Shown: positions 29,316 to 38,696, counted from the first letter of the stretch. The stretch: DNA of 64,000 nucleotides from Aureimonas sp. Leaf427 (GCF_001425485.1 NZ_LMQW01000012.1:418100-482099), one strand, 5' to 3'. The notes: generated from the letters alone by a model not told the origin. Translations and numbers: made by a program.

Positions 29316-30935
29316 TCACACTGTCAATCGCTCATTTCTCCACTCAAACCAACGCAAACCCACACAAACCATCAAGACGGCGGCCCAGCCTATCCAAAAC
29401 GGCCTATTTTCATAGATGGCAAAATGGGTTGATGGCGAACGAACCGTAAGCTCGGAGGTCACGATGCCGGTCGATCCCAGCGCCAGCGCCTCGCGGGTGC
29501 GCCCATAGGCATCGGTCACAACCGAAATCCCCGTATTGGCGGCGCGCACGAGCGGAAGGCCAAGCGCGACCGCCGTCAGCTCGGCCTGCCGCAGATGCTG
29601 GTAGGGGCCGGGCGTGCGGCCGTACCACGCATCGTTGGTGACGTTCACGATGGCGCCCGCGCGCGCGACGAGGGAGCGGTCGACCTCGTCCTGGAAGATG
29701 ATCTCGTAGCAGATGAGCGGCAGGACCACGGGCCAGCCGACGATCTCCAGCGCCCGCGGCCGGGCCCCCGCGGAGAAGCCGCCGGGTAGATCCGTCAGCT
29801 GCCGGATGCCGGAGGCTTCGAGCGTCTCCTGGAAGGGCAGATATTCGCCGAAGGGAACGAGATGCACCTTGTCGGCGGCATCGAGGATCTGCCCCTCGCC
29901 GTCGATCGCCAGGACGGAATTGTAGTAGCGGGGCTCCTGGCTCTCCCCCGCCGGCTCGACGCGCACGGCGCCGGCCAGCAGAAGCTCGTTCGGCTGGAGA
30001 ACCTCCGCGATGCGGGCGAGAGCGTCGGGACGTTCGGTGAGGAGGAAGGGCAGCGAGGATTCCGGCCAGAGAACGATCGTCTTCGCATCCGGGTTCGCGG
30101 GCGCGCCGTCCGGCGGCGCGGGGCGCTGACCTGTCAGCTCGATCAGCCGGTCGAAGATTCGCTCGGCCTCTGCCGCGTCCCATTTCTGGCTCTGGAGAAT
30201 GTTGGGCTGGACGATGCGCAGCGCGACGCCGGCATCGCCCGGCTCGGCCGCCGCGAGGCGCACGAGGCCGTAGCCGACATGGGCGAGGACGAGAAGCCCC
30301 GCGACGGCGAGGCCGGCCGGCCGGGGGCGCGGATCGAGGAGCAGCGCTGGCGCGGCGAAGACGTAGACGGCGGCGAGCGTCAGCCCGTGCAGCCCGACCT
30401 CGGCGAGCGACTGCATGAGCAGCGGCACGGGCGCGGCGATGATGCCGATCTCGTTCCAGGAAAAGCCCGTGAAGAGCCGGCCGCGCAGCACTTCGAAGAG
30501 CGCGAAGCTTGCCGCCAGCGCCAGGATGCGCCCCGTTCCCTCGCTCCAGAGAAGGCGCGCGGCGGCGGCGGCGGCGGCGAAGAAGAGGGCGAGGATCGCG
30601 GGAAGGCCGAGAACGGCGAAGGGCAGCGCCCAGATGAACTCGTCCCCGTCGACCAGCATGGCGGCGCCGAGCCACCAGAGCCCGGCCACGAAATAGCCGA
30701 AGCCGAAGAACCAGCCGATGCGGAAGGCGGGGCCGAGCCGGCGGATGACGCCATGGCCCGGCACGCCGGCCGCTCCGTCGAGAAGAAGGACGAGGATGGG
30801 AAAGCCGACGAAGCCGGCCAGCGGCAGGTTGAAGGGCGGCAGGCCCAGCACCAGGACGGCGCCGGCGAAGAAAGCGAGGAGAGCTCGCCGCCAACCGTCG
30901 GCCAGAACCATGGACGCGGCCAGATTGCGCAGCAT
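29316..30935 (-). CDS. lnt: Apolipoprotein N-acyltransferase
   Basis: A 539-residue inner-membrane enzyme that N-acylates the lipoprotein diacylglyceryl-cysteine, the last maturation step after Lgt and LspA. About seven N-terminal membrane helices (to residue 225) precede a nitrilase-type domain with an intact Glu292-Lys356-Cys409 triad (LWPESSLPF, ADKVHLVPFGEYLPF, PLICYEIIF). A final membrane helix closes the protein. Start at ATG 30935 with AGGAGAA upstream. lspA lies about 26 kb away in the same window. Confidence 0.95.
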   Translation of the reverse strand: MLRNLAASMVLADGWRRALLAFFAGAVLVLGLPPFNLPLAGFVGFPILVLLLDGAAGVPGHGVIRRLGPAFRIGWFFGFGYFVAGLWWLGAAMLVDGDEFIWALPFAVLGLPAILALFFAAAAAAARLLWSEGTGRILALAASFALFEVLRGRLFTGFSWNEIGIIAAPVPLLMQSLAEVGLHGLTLAAVYVFAAPALLLDPRPRPAGLAVAGLLVLAHVGYGLVRLAAAEPGDAGVALRIVQPNILQSQKWDAAEAERIFDRLIELTGQRPAPPDGAPANPDAKTIVLWPESSLPFLLTERPDALARIAEVLQPNELLLAGAVRVEPAGESQEPRYYNSVLAIDGEGQILDAADKVHLVPFGEYLPFQETLEASGIRQLTDLPGGFSAGARPRALEIVGWPVVLPLICYEIIFQDEVDRSLVARAGAIVNVTNDAWYGRTPGPYQHLRQAELTAVALGLPLVRAANTGISVVTDAYGRTREALALGSTGIVTSELTVRSPSTHFAIYENRPFWIGWAAVLMVCVGLRWFEWRNERLTV

Positions 30936-31146
30936 GCGGCGGGGTTCTCCTGACGGCTCGTCGACGCGCTCGGGGCGCCCGCTCCGAAAGGGCGGGAGCC
31001 GGCCCCGACTTCCCATACAATCGGGGCGGCGAGGTCAAGGGGGATCGTCGTCCCGGCGGCGAGGACCGCGCCTCGATTCGCAATTTCGCACCGACGGTGC
31101 CGGCAGCCTTGCAACGGCGCTGCCGTTCAGGCGCCGCCGCCCCGCC

Positions 31147-31244
31147 GGATCGTCAGGTCATGCGCAGAGGCGCCGTTCCCTTCATCGTCAGGCGAGGCGC
31201 AGGCGCGCCGCTCCCCTCATCGTCAGGCGAGGCGCAGGCGCGCC
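31147..31244. repeat. 35-bp tandem repeat at the 3' end of the corC-like gene
   Basis: Two near-identical units (31182-31209 and 31217-31244, period 35 bases) contain catcgtcaggcgaggcgc and aggcgcgcc; a third, degraded unit starts near 31147. The rightmost unit holds the stop codon and last codons of the corC-like gene, so the end of the gene has been copied downstream. The rest of the 31-kb gap to lnt (30936-31222) shows nothing else. Confidence 0.7.
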
Positions 31245-32221
31245 TCGGCCGCGCTCCGGCGCTCGATGGAGACGCGCCGCACGCGCCGCGGATCGGCGTC
31301 GAGCACTTCGAAGACGAAACCCGGAACCGGCTCGAAGCGCTCGCCCTTGGCCGGCACGCGGCCGAGAACATGGAAGAGCAGGCCGCCGATCGTCTCGGCC
31401 TCGCCTTCGTGCGGCGTGACGTCGAAATCCGGCCCGAGATGGCGGCGCATGTCGGAAAGTTCGGCCCGCGCCTCCACGACATAGGCGCCGTCGCCGCGCT
31501 CCACGATCAGCGCCTCTTCCGCATCGTGCTCGTCCTCGATGTCGCCGAAGACGACCTCGATCACGTCCTCCAGCGAGACGAGACCGTCGGTGCCGCCATA
31601 TTCGTCGATGACGAGCGCCATCTGCGTGCGCGTCGCCTGCATCTTCGCCATGAGGTTGGAGGCGGGCATGGCGGGCGGCACGTAGAGAACCTTGCGCATG
31701 ATGTCGAGCTCGCCCACGGGACGCGCGAGATCGATGCGCATGAGATCGAAGCCACCTTCCGCCGCGCCGAGCGCGGTCCGCGTGATGTGGCCGACGACGT
31801 CGCGGATGTGGATCATGCCGATCGGGTCGTCGAGCGTCTCGGTATAGACGGGCATGCGGGAATGGCCGCATTCCTCGAAGGCGCGCATGGCGTCCGACAG
31901 GGTCGTGTCCGCCGAGATCGCGTCGATATCGGCGCGCGGCACCATGACGTCCTCGACGCGCAGGTCCCGCAGCTTCAGGAGGTTCTTCAGCATCGCCCGC
32001 TCTTCGGGGGCGAAGGTGCCGGCATCGCCCTCCGCGAGGAAAGCGTCGAGCAGGTCGGCGCGCGTATAGGCGGGCTCACGGGGCTTGGCGCGTCCGAAGA
32101 CGTTGGCCAGAAATCCCCAGCGCTCTCCGGCCGCCGGGTCGCGGGTACTTCGGTCCTCGAAAGGTCCGGCGTCGCCGTTCGACAGGCTGTCTCCGGCGGT
32201 ATCGGCAGGATGGTCGCTCAT
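31223..32221 (-). CDS. CorC/TlyC-type CBS-domain protein
   Basis: A 332-residue cytosolic protein: a short N-terminal linker, a CBS pair (about 70-190, VEDVMVPRADIDAISAD and MPVYTETLDDPIGMIHIRDVV) and a C-terminal CorC_HlyC FAD-PCMH-like domain (about 240-325, IVERGDGAYVVEARAELSD). There is no membrane DUF21 domain, so it is the short CorC/YbeX form. YbeX is linked to magnesium/cobalt efflux and to ribosome metabolism in E. coli, and in both groups sits between ybeY and lnt, as here. Start at ATG 32221; the ribosome-binding site is weak. Confidence 0.88.
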   Translation of the reverse strand: MSDHPADTAGDSLSNGDAGPFEDRSTRDPAAGERWGFLANVFGRAKPREPAYTRADLLDAFLAEGDAGTFAPEERAMLKNLLKLRDLRVEDVMVPRADIDAISADTTLSDAMRAFEECGHSRMPVYTETLDDPIGMIHIRDVVGHITRTALGAAEGGFDLMRIDLARPVGELDIMRKVLYVPPAMPASNLMAKMQATRTQMALVIDEYGGTDGLVSLEDVIEVVFGDIEDEHDAEEALIVERGDGAYVVEARAELSDMRRHLGPDFDVTPHEGEAETIGGLLFHVLGRVPAKGERFEPVPGFVFEVLDADPRRVRRVSIERRSAAEARLRLA

Positions 32222-32232
32222 CAGGGCGGCGT

Positions 32233-32856
32233 TCAACTCCTCTCTGGGTCCAGGCCTTCGCCGTCGTCCGGCGGCAGGGCATAGGGATCGGTGATGCCGA
32301 GCCCCTTCAGGATGTCGATCTCCAGCGCCTCCATGCGCTCGGCCGCCTCCGCCTCGACATGGTCGTAGCCGAGACAGTGGAGCGTGCCGTGGACGAGGAG
32401 ATGGACGAGATGATGGGCCGGCGCCTTGTCCTCGGACGCCGCCTCGGCCTCGACCACGCCGCGCGCCAGAACGAGATCGCCGAGCATCGGCCCTGGCTCC
32501 TCGCCCTCCTCCAGCTCTTCCAGCGGAAAGGACAGGACGTTGGTCGGCTTGTCCTTGCCGCGCCATTCGGCGTTGAGGGCGCGGACCTCGTCATTGCCGG
32601 TCAGCGTGACCCCGAGTTCGGTCTCGACGTCACGCGGGATGTTGCCGCCCGCGAGGGCGGCCTCGACGGCGCCGCGCACGAGGCGCTCCAGCGCCGCCTC
32701 GTCAGGCGCGAAGGCCGCGCCGATCCAGCCCTCGTCCTCGATGCCGAGCGCGATCTCGAGGCCGGCGAAGGCGCGCCCGTGCCCCGCGTCGAGAGGCCCC
32801 GCGTCGAGAGACCCGCCCTCGATGGACACGGCCTGAAGAGGCGCGGCCCGGCTCAC
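32233..32856 (-). CDS. ybeY: Endoribonuclease YbeY (rRNA maturation factor)
   Basis: A 207-residue zinc-dependent RNase acting in 16S 3'-end maturation and ribosome quality control. The metal motif is exact: His156, His160 and His166 in HGTLHCLGYDH; TNVLSFP precedes it. The start is taken at GTG 32856, whose GTGA overlaps the phoH stop; a second GTG at 32829 is possible and would drop nine residues. The extra 25 N-terminal residues contain a short repeat (LDAGPLDAG). In the miaB-phoH-ybeY-corC-lnt order conserved across proteobacteria. Confidence 0.93.
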   Translation of the reverse strand: MSRAAPLQAVSIEGGSLDAGPLDAGHGRAFAGLEIALGIEDEGWIGAAFAPDEAALERLVRGAVEAALAGGNIPRDVETELGVTLTGNDEVRALNAEWRGKDKPTNVLSFPLEELEEGEEPGPMLGDLVLARGVVEAEAASEDKAPAHHLVHLLVHGTLHCLGYDHVEAEAAERMEALEIDILKGLGITDPYALPPDDGEGLDPERS

Positions 32857-33899
32857 GATCGCTCGCCCGGCAGGACGGGCACACGGTGCTTGTCCGCATC
32901 GGCCTCGTAGGCTTCGACGATCGCCTGGACGAGATGGTGGCGCACGACGTCCTTGGCCTCGAAGCGCACGGTCACGACGTTCGGCACGCCGTCGAGCACG
33001 CGCAGCGCCTCCACGAGGCCGGACTTCTGGCCGGGCGGCAGGTCGATCTGCGAGGGATCGCCGGTGACGACCATGCGCGCGTTCTCGCCGAGGCGCGTCA
33101 GGAACATCTTCATCTGCATGGAGGTCGTGTTCTGCGCCTCGTCGAGGATGACGCAGCAATTGGCGAGCGTTCGCCCGCGCATGAAGGCAAGCGGAGCGAC
33201 CTCGATCGCGCCGGCGGCGAGCGCCCGCTCGACCTTCTCGGCCGGGATCATGTCGTAGAGCGCGTCGTAGAGCGGGCGGAGATAGGGATCGACCTTCTCC
33301 TTCAGGTCGCCGGGCAAGAAGCCCAGGCGCTCGCCCGCCTCGACGGCGGGGCGCGACAGGACGATGCGGTCGACCTGACCGCGCTCCAGCAGCATCGCGG
33401 CATGGGCGACGGCCAGATAGGTCTTGCCCGTGCCGGCCGGCCCGATGCCGAGCACCAACTCGGCGCGGTCGAGCGCGCGCATGTAGGCGTCCTGCGTGGA
33501 GGTGCGCGCGTGGATGGTCTTCTTGCGCGTCGAAATCTGCGCCAGCGACATGCGGCCCTTCTTCTCAAGCGTGGGCAGGACGAGCTGGGCATCCTCGGCG
33601 ATGGCCATGCGCACGGCGCCGTCGACATCGGAGGGCTGAAGCTCGGCGCCGGCCTGGAGCCGGCCGTAGAGATAGTCGAGCGCCCGGCGCGCCTGCTCGC
33701 AGGCGACCGCGTCGCCGCGGATCTCGACCTTGTTGCCGCGCGTCCTCGCATCGACTTCGAGCTTCTGCTCGATCCGGGCGAGATTCTCGTCGAACTGGCC
33801 GAAGAGAGCGCCCGCCAGCCGATTGTCCTCGAAGGTGAGGACGATGTGCGCCATGTCGGAGGCACCGGACTGGGGCACCGCGCCGCGGGCTGCCTTCAT
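32853..33899 (-). CDS. phoH: PhoH-like P-loop ATPase (YbeZ)
   Basis: A 348-residue cytosolic ATPase of the PhoH/YbeZ type, probably an RNA helicase-like partner of YbeY. An N-terminal KH-like segment (about 18-95) is followed by the ATPase: Walker [11 protein letters not shown] (151-160), Walker B VILDEAQN and sensor [14 protein letters not shown] 33899 overlaps the miaB stop codon by four bases, and its own end overlaps ybeY, so the three genes are translationally coupled. Confidence 0.94.
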   Translation of the reverse strand: MKAARGAVPQSGASDMAHIVLTFEDNRLAGALFGQFDENLARIEQKLEVDARTRGNKVEIRGDAVACEQARRALDYLYGRLQAGAELQPSDVDGAVRMAIAEDAQLVLPTLEKKGRMSLAQISTRKKTIHARTSTQDAYMRALDRAELVLGIGPAGTGKTYLAVAHAAMLLERGQVDRIVLSRPAVEAGERLGFLPGDLKEKVDPYLRPLYDALYDMIPAEKVERALAAGAIEVAPLAFMRGRTLANCCVILDEAQNTTSMQMKMFLTRLGENARMVVTGDPSQIDLPPGQKSGLVEALRVLDGVPNVVTVRFEAKDVVRHHLVQAIVEAYEADADKHRVPVLPGERS

Positions 33900-35461
33900 G
33901 CACGTCTCCTCATGGGTCCGGCGTCCGGCCCGCCATCGGGCCTGGGACGGCGAGAGTGTGGGCGCTCGAGCTTGATCGGAGCGGGCTCCGCGATCGGCAA
34001 ACGCCGGGAGCCCTCTTCGGGCTCCGCGCCTTCGGCAAAGAGCGAATTGGCCACGATGCCCGCCATGCGCACGGACACGACGTCGCCGATCGCGCCGGCG
34101 GAAACCGGCAGGAGCACGGGCTGGAGATAGGGCGAGCGGCCGACCAGCTGGTTGTCGTAGCGGCCGGGCTTCTCGATCAGGACCTCGATCTCGCGGCCGA
34201 CGAGCGAGGCGGTGAAGGCCGCCGTCTGGTCGCGAAGCAGCGCCTGCAGGCGCTCCAGGCGCTCGGCCATGACGGCTTCGGGAACGTGATCGGGCAGCGA
34301 CGCGCCGGGCGTGCCCGGCCGGGCGGAGTATTTGAACGAGAAGGCGGAGGCGTAGCCGACGGAGCGCACCAGCTCCATCGTCGCTTCGAAATCGGCCTCC
34401 GTCTCGCCGGGGAAGCCGACGATGAAATCGCCGGACAGCGCGATATCGGGCCGCGCGGCGCGGATGCGGTCGAGAAGCTTCAGATAGTCCGCCGCCGTGT
34501 GGCGTCGGTTCATCGCCTTCAGGATGCGGTCGGAGCCGGATTGAACGGGCAGATGCAGGTAGGGCATCAGCGAGCGCATGTCGGCGTGGGCGGCGATGAG
34601 GTCGTCGTCCATGTCGCGGGGATGGGAGGTCGTGTAGCGCAGGCGCGCGACGCCGGGCACCTCGGACAGCGCGCGAAGGAGACCGCCGAGACCGCCGGGC
34701 CGGCCGGCCATCTCGCCGCTCCAGGCCCCGTTCCAGGCGTTGACGTTCTGCCCGAGCAGCGTGATCTCGCGAACGCCGGCATCGGCCAGCCGCCGCGCCT
34801 CGGCGAGGATCATGTCGGCGGGGCGCGAGACTTCGGAGCCGCGCGTATAGGGCACGACGCAGAAGGTGCAGAACTTGTCGCAGCCCTCCTGAACGGTGAG
34901 GAAGGCCGTGACGCCGCGTCGCGCGATCTCGCGCGGGCGCTGGTCGGGCAGATGCCGGAACTTGTCCTCCACCGCATAGTCGGTGTCGAGCACGCGCTCG
35001 CCGGCCTTCACGCGGGCCAGCGCCTGCGGCAGCCGGTGATAGGTCTGCGGGCCGATGACGAGATCGACGACCTTGGCGCGGTCGAGGATTTCCTGGCCCT
35101 CCGCCTGCGCCACGCAGCCGGCGACCGCGACGCTCATCGTCGCGCCCGCGGCCTCGCGCTCGGCCTTCAAAAGGCGGATGCGCCCGAGCTCGGAATAGAC
35201 CTTCTCGGCCGCGCGCTCGCGAATGTGGCAGGTGTTGAGGAGGACGAGGTCGGCCTCCTCGATCGTCTCGGTCGGCTCGTAGCCGTCGCGCGCGAGGGCG
35301 TCGCCCATCCGCTGCGAATCGTAGACGTTCATCTGGCAGCCATAGGTCTTGATGAAGACCTTGCGCTGCGGCGCATCCTGCGGGCTCCGATCCGACGGGC
35401 GCGGGACGACCGGGGTCTCCGCACGCTGATCTGGCGCCGCTTCTTCTCGTCTAACGTCCAT
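33896..35461 (-). CDS. miaB: tRNA-2-methylthio-N6-dimethylallyladenosine synthase
   Basis: A 521-residue radical-SAM methylthiotransferase that adds ms2 to i6A37 in tRNAs reading UNN codons. N-terminal cluster: Cys42, Cys78 and Cys116; radical SAM cluster Cys194, Cys198 and Cys201 (GCDKFCTFC); a C-terminal TRAM domain (about 410-475). The 30-residue N-terminal and 45-residue basic C-terminal extensions are longer than in E. coli. The 273-bp inverted-repeat element lies 120 bases upstream of the start. Confidence 0.96.
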   Translation of the reverse strand: MDVRREEAAPDQRAETPVVPRPSDRSPQDAPQRKVFIKTYGCQMNVYDSQRMGDALARDGYEPTETIEEADLVLLNTCHIRERAAEKVYSELGRIRLLKAEREAAGATMSVAVAGCVAQAEGQEILDRAKVVDLVIGPQTYHRLPQALARVKAGERVLDTDYAVEDKFRHLPDQRPREIARRGVTAFLTVQEGCDKFCTFCVVPYTRGSEVSRPADMILAEARRLADAGVREITLLGQNVNAWNGAWSGEMAGRPGGLGGLLRALSEVPGVARLRYTTSHPRDMDDDLIAAHADMRSLMPYLHLPVQSGSDRILKAMNRRHTAADYLKLLDRIRAARPDIALSGDFIVGFPGETEADFEATMELVRSVGYASAFSFKYSARPGTPGASLPDHVPEAVMAERLERLQALLRDQTAAFTASLVGREIEVLIEKPGRYDNQLVGRSPYLQPVLLPVSAGAIGDVVSVRMAGIVANSLFAEGAEPEEGSRRLPIAEPAPIKLERPHSRRPRPDGGPDAGPMRRRA

Positions 35462-35581
35462 GCGCTCTTCTGAAATCGCCCTGAGAGCCCTGGGCCGGCC
35501 CCTTGCAAGGCCGGCGGGTCAGGCGCTCCTAAACTTTATCCTCCCATATCGTGCCCGCAGCGTCGAGACGCAATCGCCGAT

Positions 35582-35854
35582 CTAGAGGCTGTTATGAACC
35601 TTGGACAGGTGTTGTGCCGCTTGTGTTGGGTCGCGGGGTAGGAGCCTGATGCAGCCGGTAGCGCGGCTACTGGCAAAGAGGGCGACGCACATCCGCGACC
35701 CAACACGACCGGCCCTTCGGGTCGTGTGAGCGACGTCATCCGGGGCGTCGGCCAGAACAGACAAGACGGACAGTCTTGCCTGTTCCACCCTCCTACCGGC
35801 CTGAACGTCGCTGACACGACACAACACCTGTCCAAGGTTCATAACAGCCTCTAG
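35582..35854. mobile_element. 273-bp MITE-like element with perfect 35-bp inverted ends
   Basis: The left end (35582-35616) and right end (35820-35854) are exact reverse complements over 35 bases, both finishing in the palindrome CTAG, which could be a target duplication or part of the repeat. After CTAG the ends begin GAGGCTGTTATGAAC. The interior is too short for a transposase and contains nested inverted repeats: 35624-35636 with 35694-35706 (13 bp) and smaller hairpins near 35703-35728 and 35762-35778. Best read as a non-autonomous insertion mobilised by a transposase encoded elsewhere, possibly of IS5 type; that last point is a guess. Confidence 0.75.
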
Positions 35855-35880
35855 GCCCATCGCGCGCGGATCGTCGCTCC

Positions 35881-36678
35881 TCACGATCCGGCGCGTCCGG
35901 CAAGGCTCTCGGCCAGAAGGCGGCGCACCTCGGCCTCCGTCCGGCGGCCGACCGTCTTGCGGTCGCTCGCGGCGGAGAAGGCGATCGGCTCGCCGAAGGA
36001 CACCTCGACGTCGATCGCGCCCTCCTTCAGGAAGGCGAGGAGATGGGGCCCGAGCGTGACGTCGCCCGGCCAGGCCGCGAGCGGGCGGAAGTAGCGGCCC
36101 ATGGGCATGCCGTGCAGCCGCGTATAGGCGACCGCCACGGGCTGGACCGCCACTTCGGCGGCGCCGGAGCGGCGGATCGCGGCCTGCGCGGCGCCGAAGA
36201 GCGCGGTCTTGAAGGGCAGGAGCCCGTTGCCGTCGGAGGTGGTCCCCTCCGCGAAGAGCACCATGGCGTCGCCCTCCGACAGGCGCTCGGCGATGGCGTC
36301 GGCCTGTTCGGCGGTGCGCCCGCGCTCCTCGCGCGCCACGAAGACGGTGCGCTGGAGAACGGCGAGCCAGCCGAAGACCGGCCAGGACCGCACCTCGGCC
36401 TTGGCGATGAAGGAGACTTCCGCGACCTGCCCGAGCGCCAGGATATCGGCCCAGGACTGGTGATTGGCGACGAGGAGAAGCGGGCGCGCGGCACAGGGCA
36501 CGCCGCGCGTGACGACGCGAAGCCCGATCAGCCGGCAGGCCAGGCGATGCCAGAGGATCGGCAAACGCCGGGCCAGCCGCCAGCGGCAGCGCAGCGCCAG
36601 GATCTGGAGCGGCGCCAGAACGAGGGAGACGAGCGCGAGCGCAAGCGCGACGCAGACGATGCGGGTCCAGGCGATCAA
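35881..36678 (-). CDS. olsA: Lysophospholipid/lyso-ornithine-lipid acyltransferase (PlsC family, OlsA-like)
   Basis: A 265-residue inner-membrane acyltransferase. An N-terminal membrane helix (residues 4-28) precedes the catalytic NHQSWAD motif (H-x4-D), the substrate motif FAEGTTSDGNG and a following PVAVAYTRL. PlsC proteins place the second acyl chain on a lysophospholipid. In Sinorhizobium meliloti the homologue beside miaB is OlsA, which O-acylates lyso-ornithine lipid made by OlsB; an olsB gene lies in this same window (54225-55151), supporting that reading. A general PlsC role remains possible. The inverted-repeat element begins 26 bases past its stop. Confidence 0.8.
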   Translation of the reverse strand: MIAWTRIVCVALALALVSLVLAPLQILALRCRWRLARRLPILWHRLACRLIGLRVVTRGVPCAARPLLLVANHQSWADILALGQVAEVSFIAKAEVRSWPVFGWLAVLQRTVFVAREERGRTAEQADAIAERLSEGDAMVLFAEGTTSDGNGLLPFKTALFGAAQAAIRRSGAAEVAVQPVAVAYTRLHGMPMGRYFRPLAAWPGDVTLGPHLLAFLKEGAIDVEVSFGEPIAFSAASDRKTVGRRTEAEVRRLLAESLAGRAGS

Positions 36679-36757
36679 GAGCGGCCCGCGCCTTTCCGGA
36701 CGATGTCACGCCGCCGCATCGAGGCTCCCGAGCGGGTCGATCCCGCCGACCGGCGCT

Positions 36758-37282
36758 CTAGCGCAGGGTCCGCTTGAGGACAAGCGCGCTCGTGTGGCGC
36801 CCCTCGGCATCGGCATAATAGGCGGGCCGACGGCCGACCTCGGCAAAGCGCAGGCGCCGGTAGAGCGCGAGCGCGGGCGCGTTCTCCTCGTCGACCTCCA
36901 GGAAGAGCGTGGCGACGCGGTCGGCATGCAGCCGCTGCAGAACGCTGTCCATCAGGAGCCGCCCGATGCCCTGGCCGCGCGCCTGCCGCGAGACGGTGAT
37001 GGTGAGGATTTCCGCCTCGTCGGCGGCGCTTCGCACGACGACGACGCCGAGCGGCGCGGAGGCCGCCGCGCCGACGCGCCGCGCGACGAAGCCGAAGGTT
37101 CCGGGCTGCGAGAGGAGCGAGGCGAACTCGTCGCCCGACCAGGGGCGGGCGAAGGCGTCGCTGTGGAGAGCGGCTGCGAAATCGAGGTCGTCGGGGCCGA
37201 GCTCGGTCGCCACCGGCGGACCACCGTTGACGAGACTGTCCCAGAAGGACACCGACCAAACGAACGGCAGAACCCAATACAT
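36758..37282 (-). CDS. rimI: Ribosomal protein N-acetyltransferase RimI-like (GNAT)
   Basis: A 174-residue GNAT acetyltransferase, probably acting on the N-terminus of ribosomal protein bS18. The acetyl-CoA site reads TITVSRQARGQGIGRLLM (split here as ITVSRQA and RGQGIGRLLM), and EVDEENAPALALYRRLRF is the typical closing helix. The start is ATG 37282, six bases after GGGAGGGG; a frame of 39 more codons upstream is rejected. It follows tsaB, as in most bacteria. Related genomes often have a Fur/Mur gene nearby, but none is present here. Confidence 0.88.
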   Translation of the reverse strand: MYWVLPFVWSVSFWDSLVNGGPPVATELGPDDLDFAAALHSDAFARPWSGDEFASLLSQPGTFGFVARRVGAAASAPLGVVVVRSAADEAEILTITVSRQARGQGIGRLLMDSVLQRLHADRVATLFLEVDEENAPALALYRRLRFAEVGRRPAYYADAEGRHTSALVLKRTLR

Positions 37283-37420
37283 TGCCAGCCCCTCCCCGAT
37301 CGGCCTCGCCGATCCGCCCGATCCAATCTTCGGAGGGCACGGATCTTGACGCCCGGCCCCTCCGATCCCGCCCAGTCTAGTGGCCGTTTCCTTTCGCAAG
37401 GATGATTTGCAGCTATCTTT

Positions 37421-38116
37421 TCATCTCGGCGCGTCCATGGCGATGCGCTCGATCGCAGCACGCGTCGGCGGCTTGGCATCGGCACCCCGCAGATAGAGCG
37501 GGCTCGGCACGGCTCCCGGCTCCCGCGACGCCGCGATGCGCGCGACGGCGGCGATATCGACATAGGCCTCCGGCATTGCCCGCACCGGCCAACGGCCCGC
37601 CAGCGCATCGGCCGCGATCGAAGCGCCGCTGCCGGTCACGATCAGCGAGGCGCCCTCTTCAAAGCCAGCAAGAAAGCCCGGCAGATCGGCGGGCGCGAGG
37701 GCCGTCGGCTCCAGGATCTCGGTGCCATCGGAGTCGTGGAGGGCGGCATAGATCTCGCCACGCTTGGCGTCGAGAACCGCGAGGACGGGCAGCCCCCCGC
37801 CCCGATGCGGCTCTGCCAGCGCCTCCAGCGTGCCCACCCCGAGCGCCGGAAGGCCCAGCGCCAGCGACAGGCCACGGACGGCGGCGACGCCGACGCGCAG
37901 CCCCGTGAAGGAGCCGGGACCGACGACGACGGCAAGCCTGGTCAGATCGGCATAGGTCGCGCCGGCCTCGCCGAGGAGGCCCGCCACGTCGTCCATCAGC
38001 CGTTCGGCATGGCCCTTGCCGATGTCGGGATCGGCCCGCGCGAGAACCTGCCGCGTCTTCGGATCGAAGAGGCAGGCCGAGCAGCGCGAACCGGCGGTGT
38101 CGATGGCCAGAAGCAA
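37421..38116 (-). CDS. tsaB: tRNA t6A biosynthesis protein TsaB
   Basis: A 231-residue ASKHA-fold protein, inactive itself but required with TsaD and TsaE to make N6-threonylcarbamoyladenosine at A37 of ANN-decoding tRNAs. MLLAIDTAGSRCSACLF, VVVGPGSFTGLRVGVAAVRG and AVLDAKRGEIYAALHD are characteristic. It lacks the metal-binding His pair of TsaD. 13 bases after the nfu-like gene and followed by rimI. Confidence 0.94.
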   Translation of the reverse strand: MLLAIDTAGSRCSACLFDPKTRQVLARADPDIGKGHAERLMDDVAGLLGEAGATYADLTRLAVVVGPGSFTGLRVGVAAVRGLSLALGLPALGVGTLEALAEPHRGGGLPVLAVLDAKRGEIYAALHDSDGTEILEPTALAPADLPGFLAGFEEGASLIVTGSGASIAADALAGRWPVRAMPEAYVDIAAVARIAASREPGAVPSPLYLRGADAKPPTRAAIERIAMDAPR

Positions 38117-38129
38117 GACCGCGGTCCGC

Positions 38130-38696
38130 TCAGACCGCTTCGACCTGCTCCACCTCGGGAATGAAATGGCGCAGGAGGTTCTGGATGCCGTGCTTCAGCG
38201 TCGCGGTCGAGGACGGGCAGCCGGCGCAGGAGCCGCGCATGTTCAGATAGACCGTTCCCTCGCGAAAGCCGCGGAAGGTGATGTCGCCGCCATCCTGCGC
38301 GACGGCTGGGCGGACGCGCGATTCCAGCAGTTCCTTGATCGTCTCGACGATGCCTGCATCGCCCTCCTCGAAGAACTCCTCGCCGTCCTCCGCCGGGGCG
38401 GCGGCGCCCGAGGCAGCCATGACCGGGCGGTCCGACATGAAATGCTCCATCAGCCCGGCGAGAATCGCCGGCTTGAGGTGCTGCCAGTCCGGTCCGTCCT
38501 TGGTGACGGTCACGAAATCGTAGCCGAAGAAGACGCCGGTCACGCCGGAAATCTCCATCAGGCGGCCGGCGAGCGGGGAACGGGCTTCGGCGTCCTCGCG
38601 TGTCAGGAATTCGACGGCCCCGTCCTCCACGACGACGCGGCCGGGCAGGAACTTGAGGGTCGCCGGGTTCGGCGTGACTTCGGTCTGGATGAACAT
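38130..38696 (-). CDS. Nfu-type iron-sulfur cluster carrier
   Basis: A 188-residue protein with an N-terminal Nfu_N domain (MFIQTEVTPNPATLKFLPG, about 1-90) and a C-terminal NifU-like domain (about 110-180) holding the cluster-binding CxxC in GSCAGCPSS. It carries and delivers Fe-S clusters, possibly to radical-SAM enzymes such as MiaB. The full Nfu_N-NifU layout is the alphaproteobacterial and mitochondrial NFU1 form. Upstream of tsaB on the same strand. Confidence 0.94.
   Translation of the reverse strand: MFIQTEVTPNPATLKFLPGRVVVEDGAVEFLTREDAEARSPLAGRLMEISGVTGVFFGYDFVTVTKDGPDWQHLKPAILAGLMEHFMSDRPVMAASGAAAPAEDGEEFFEEGDAGIVETIKELLESRVRPAVAQDGGDITFRGFREGTVYLNMRGSCAGCPSSTATLKHGIQNLLRHFIPEVEQVEAV

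Noticed and set aside
35536-35835. A 99-codon frame inside the inverted-repeat element
   Set aside because: It spans the element and reads through the repeat ends; no transposase or other domain is visible.
35582-36709. Long frame covering the element and the olsA-like gene
   Set aside because: It is out of frame with the clear acyltransferase and crosses the inserted element.
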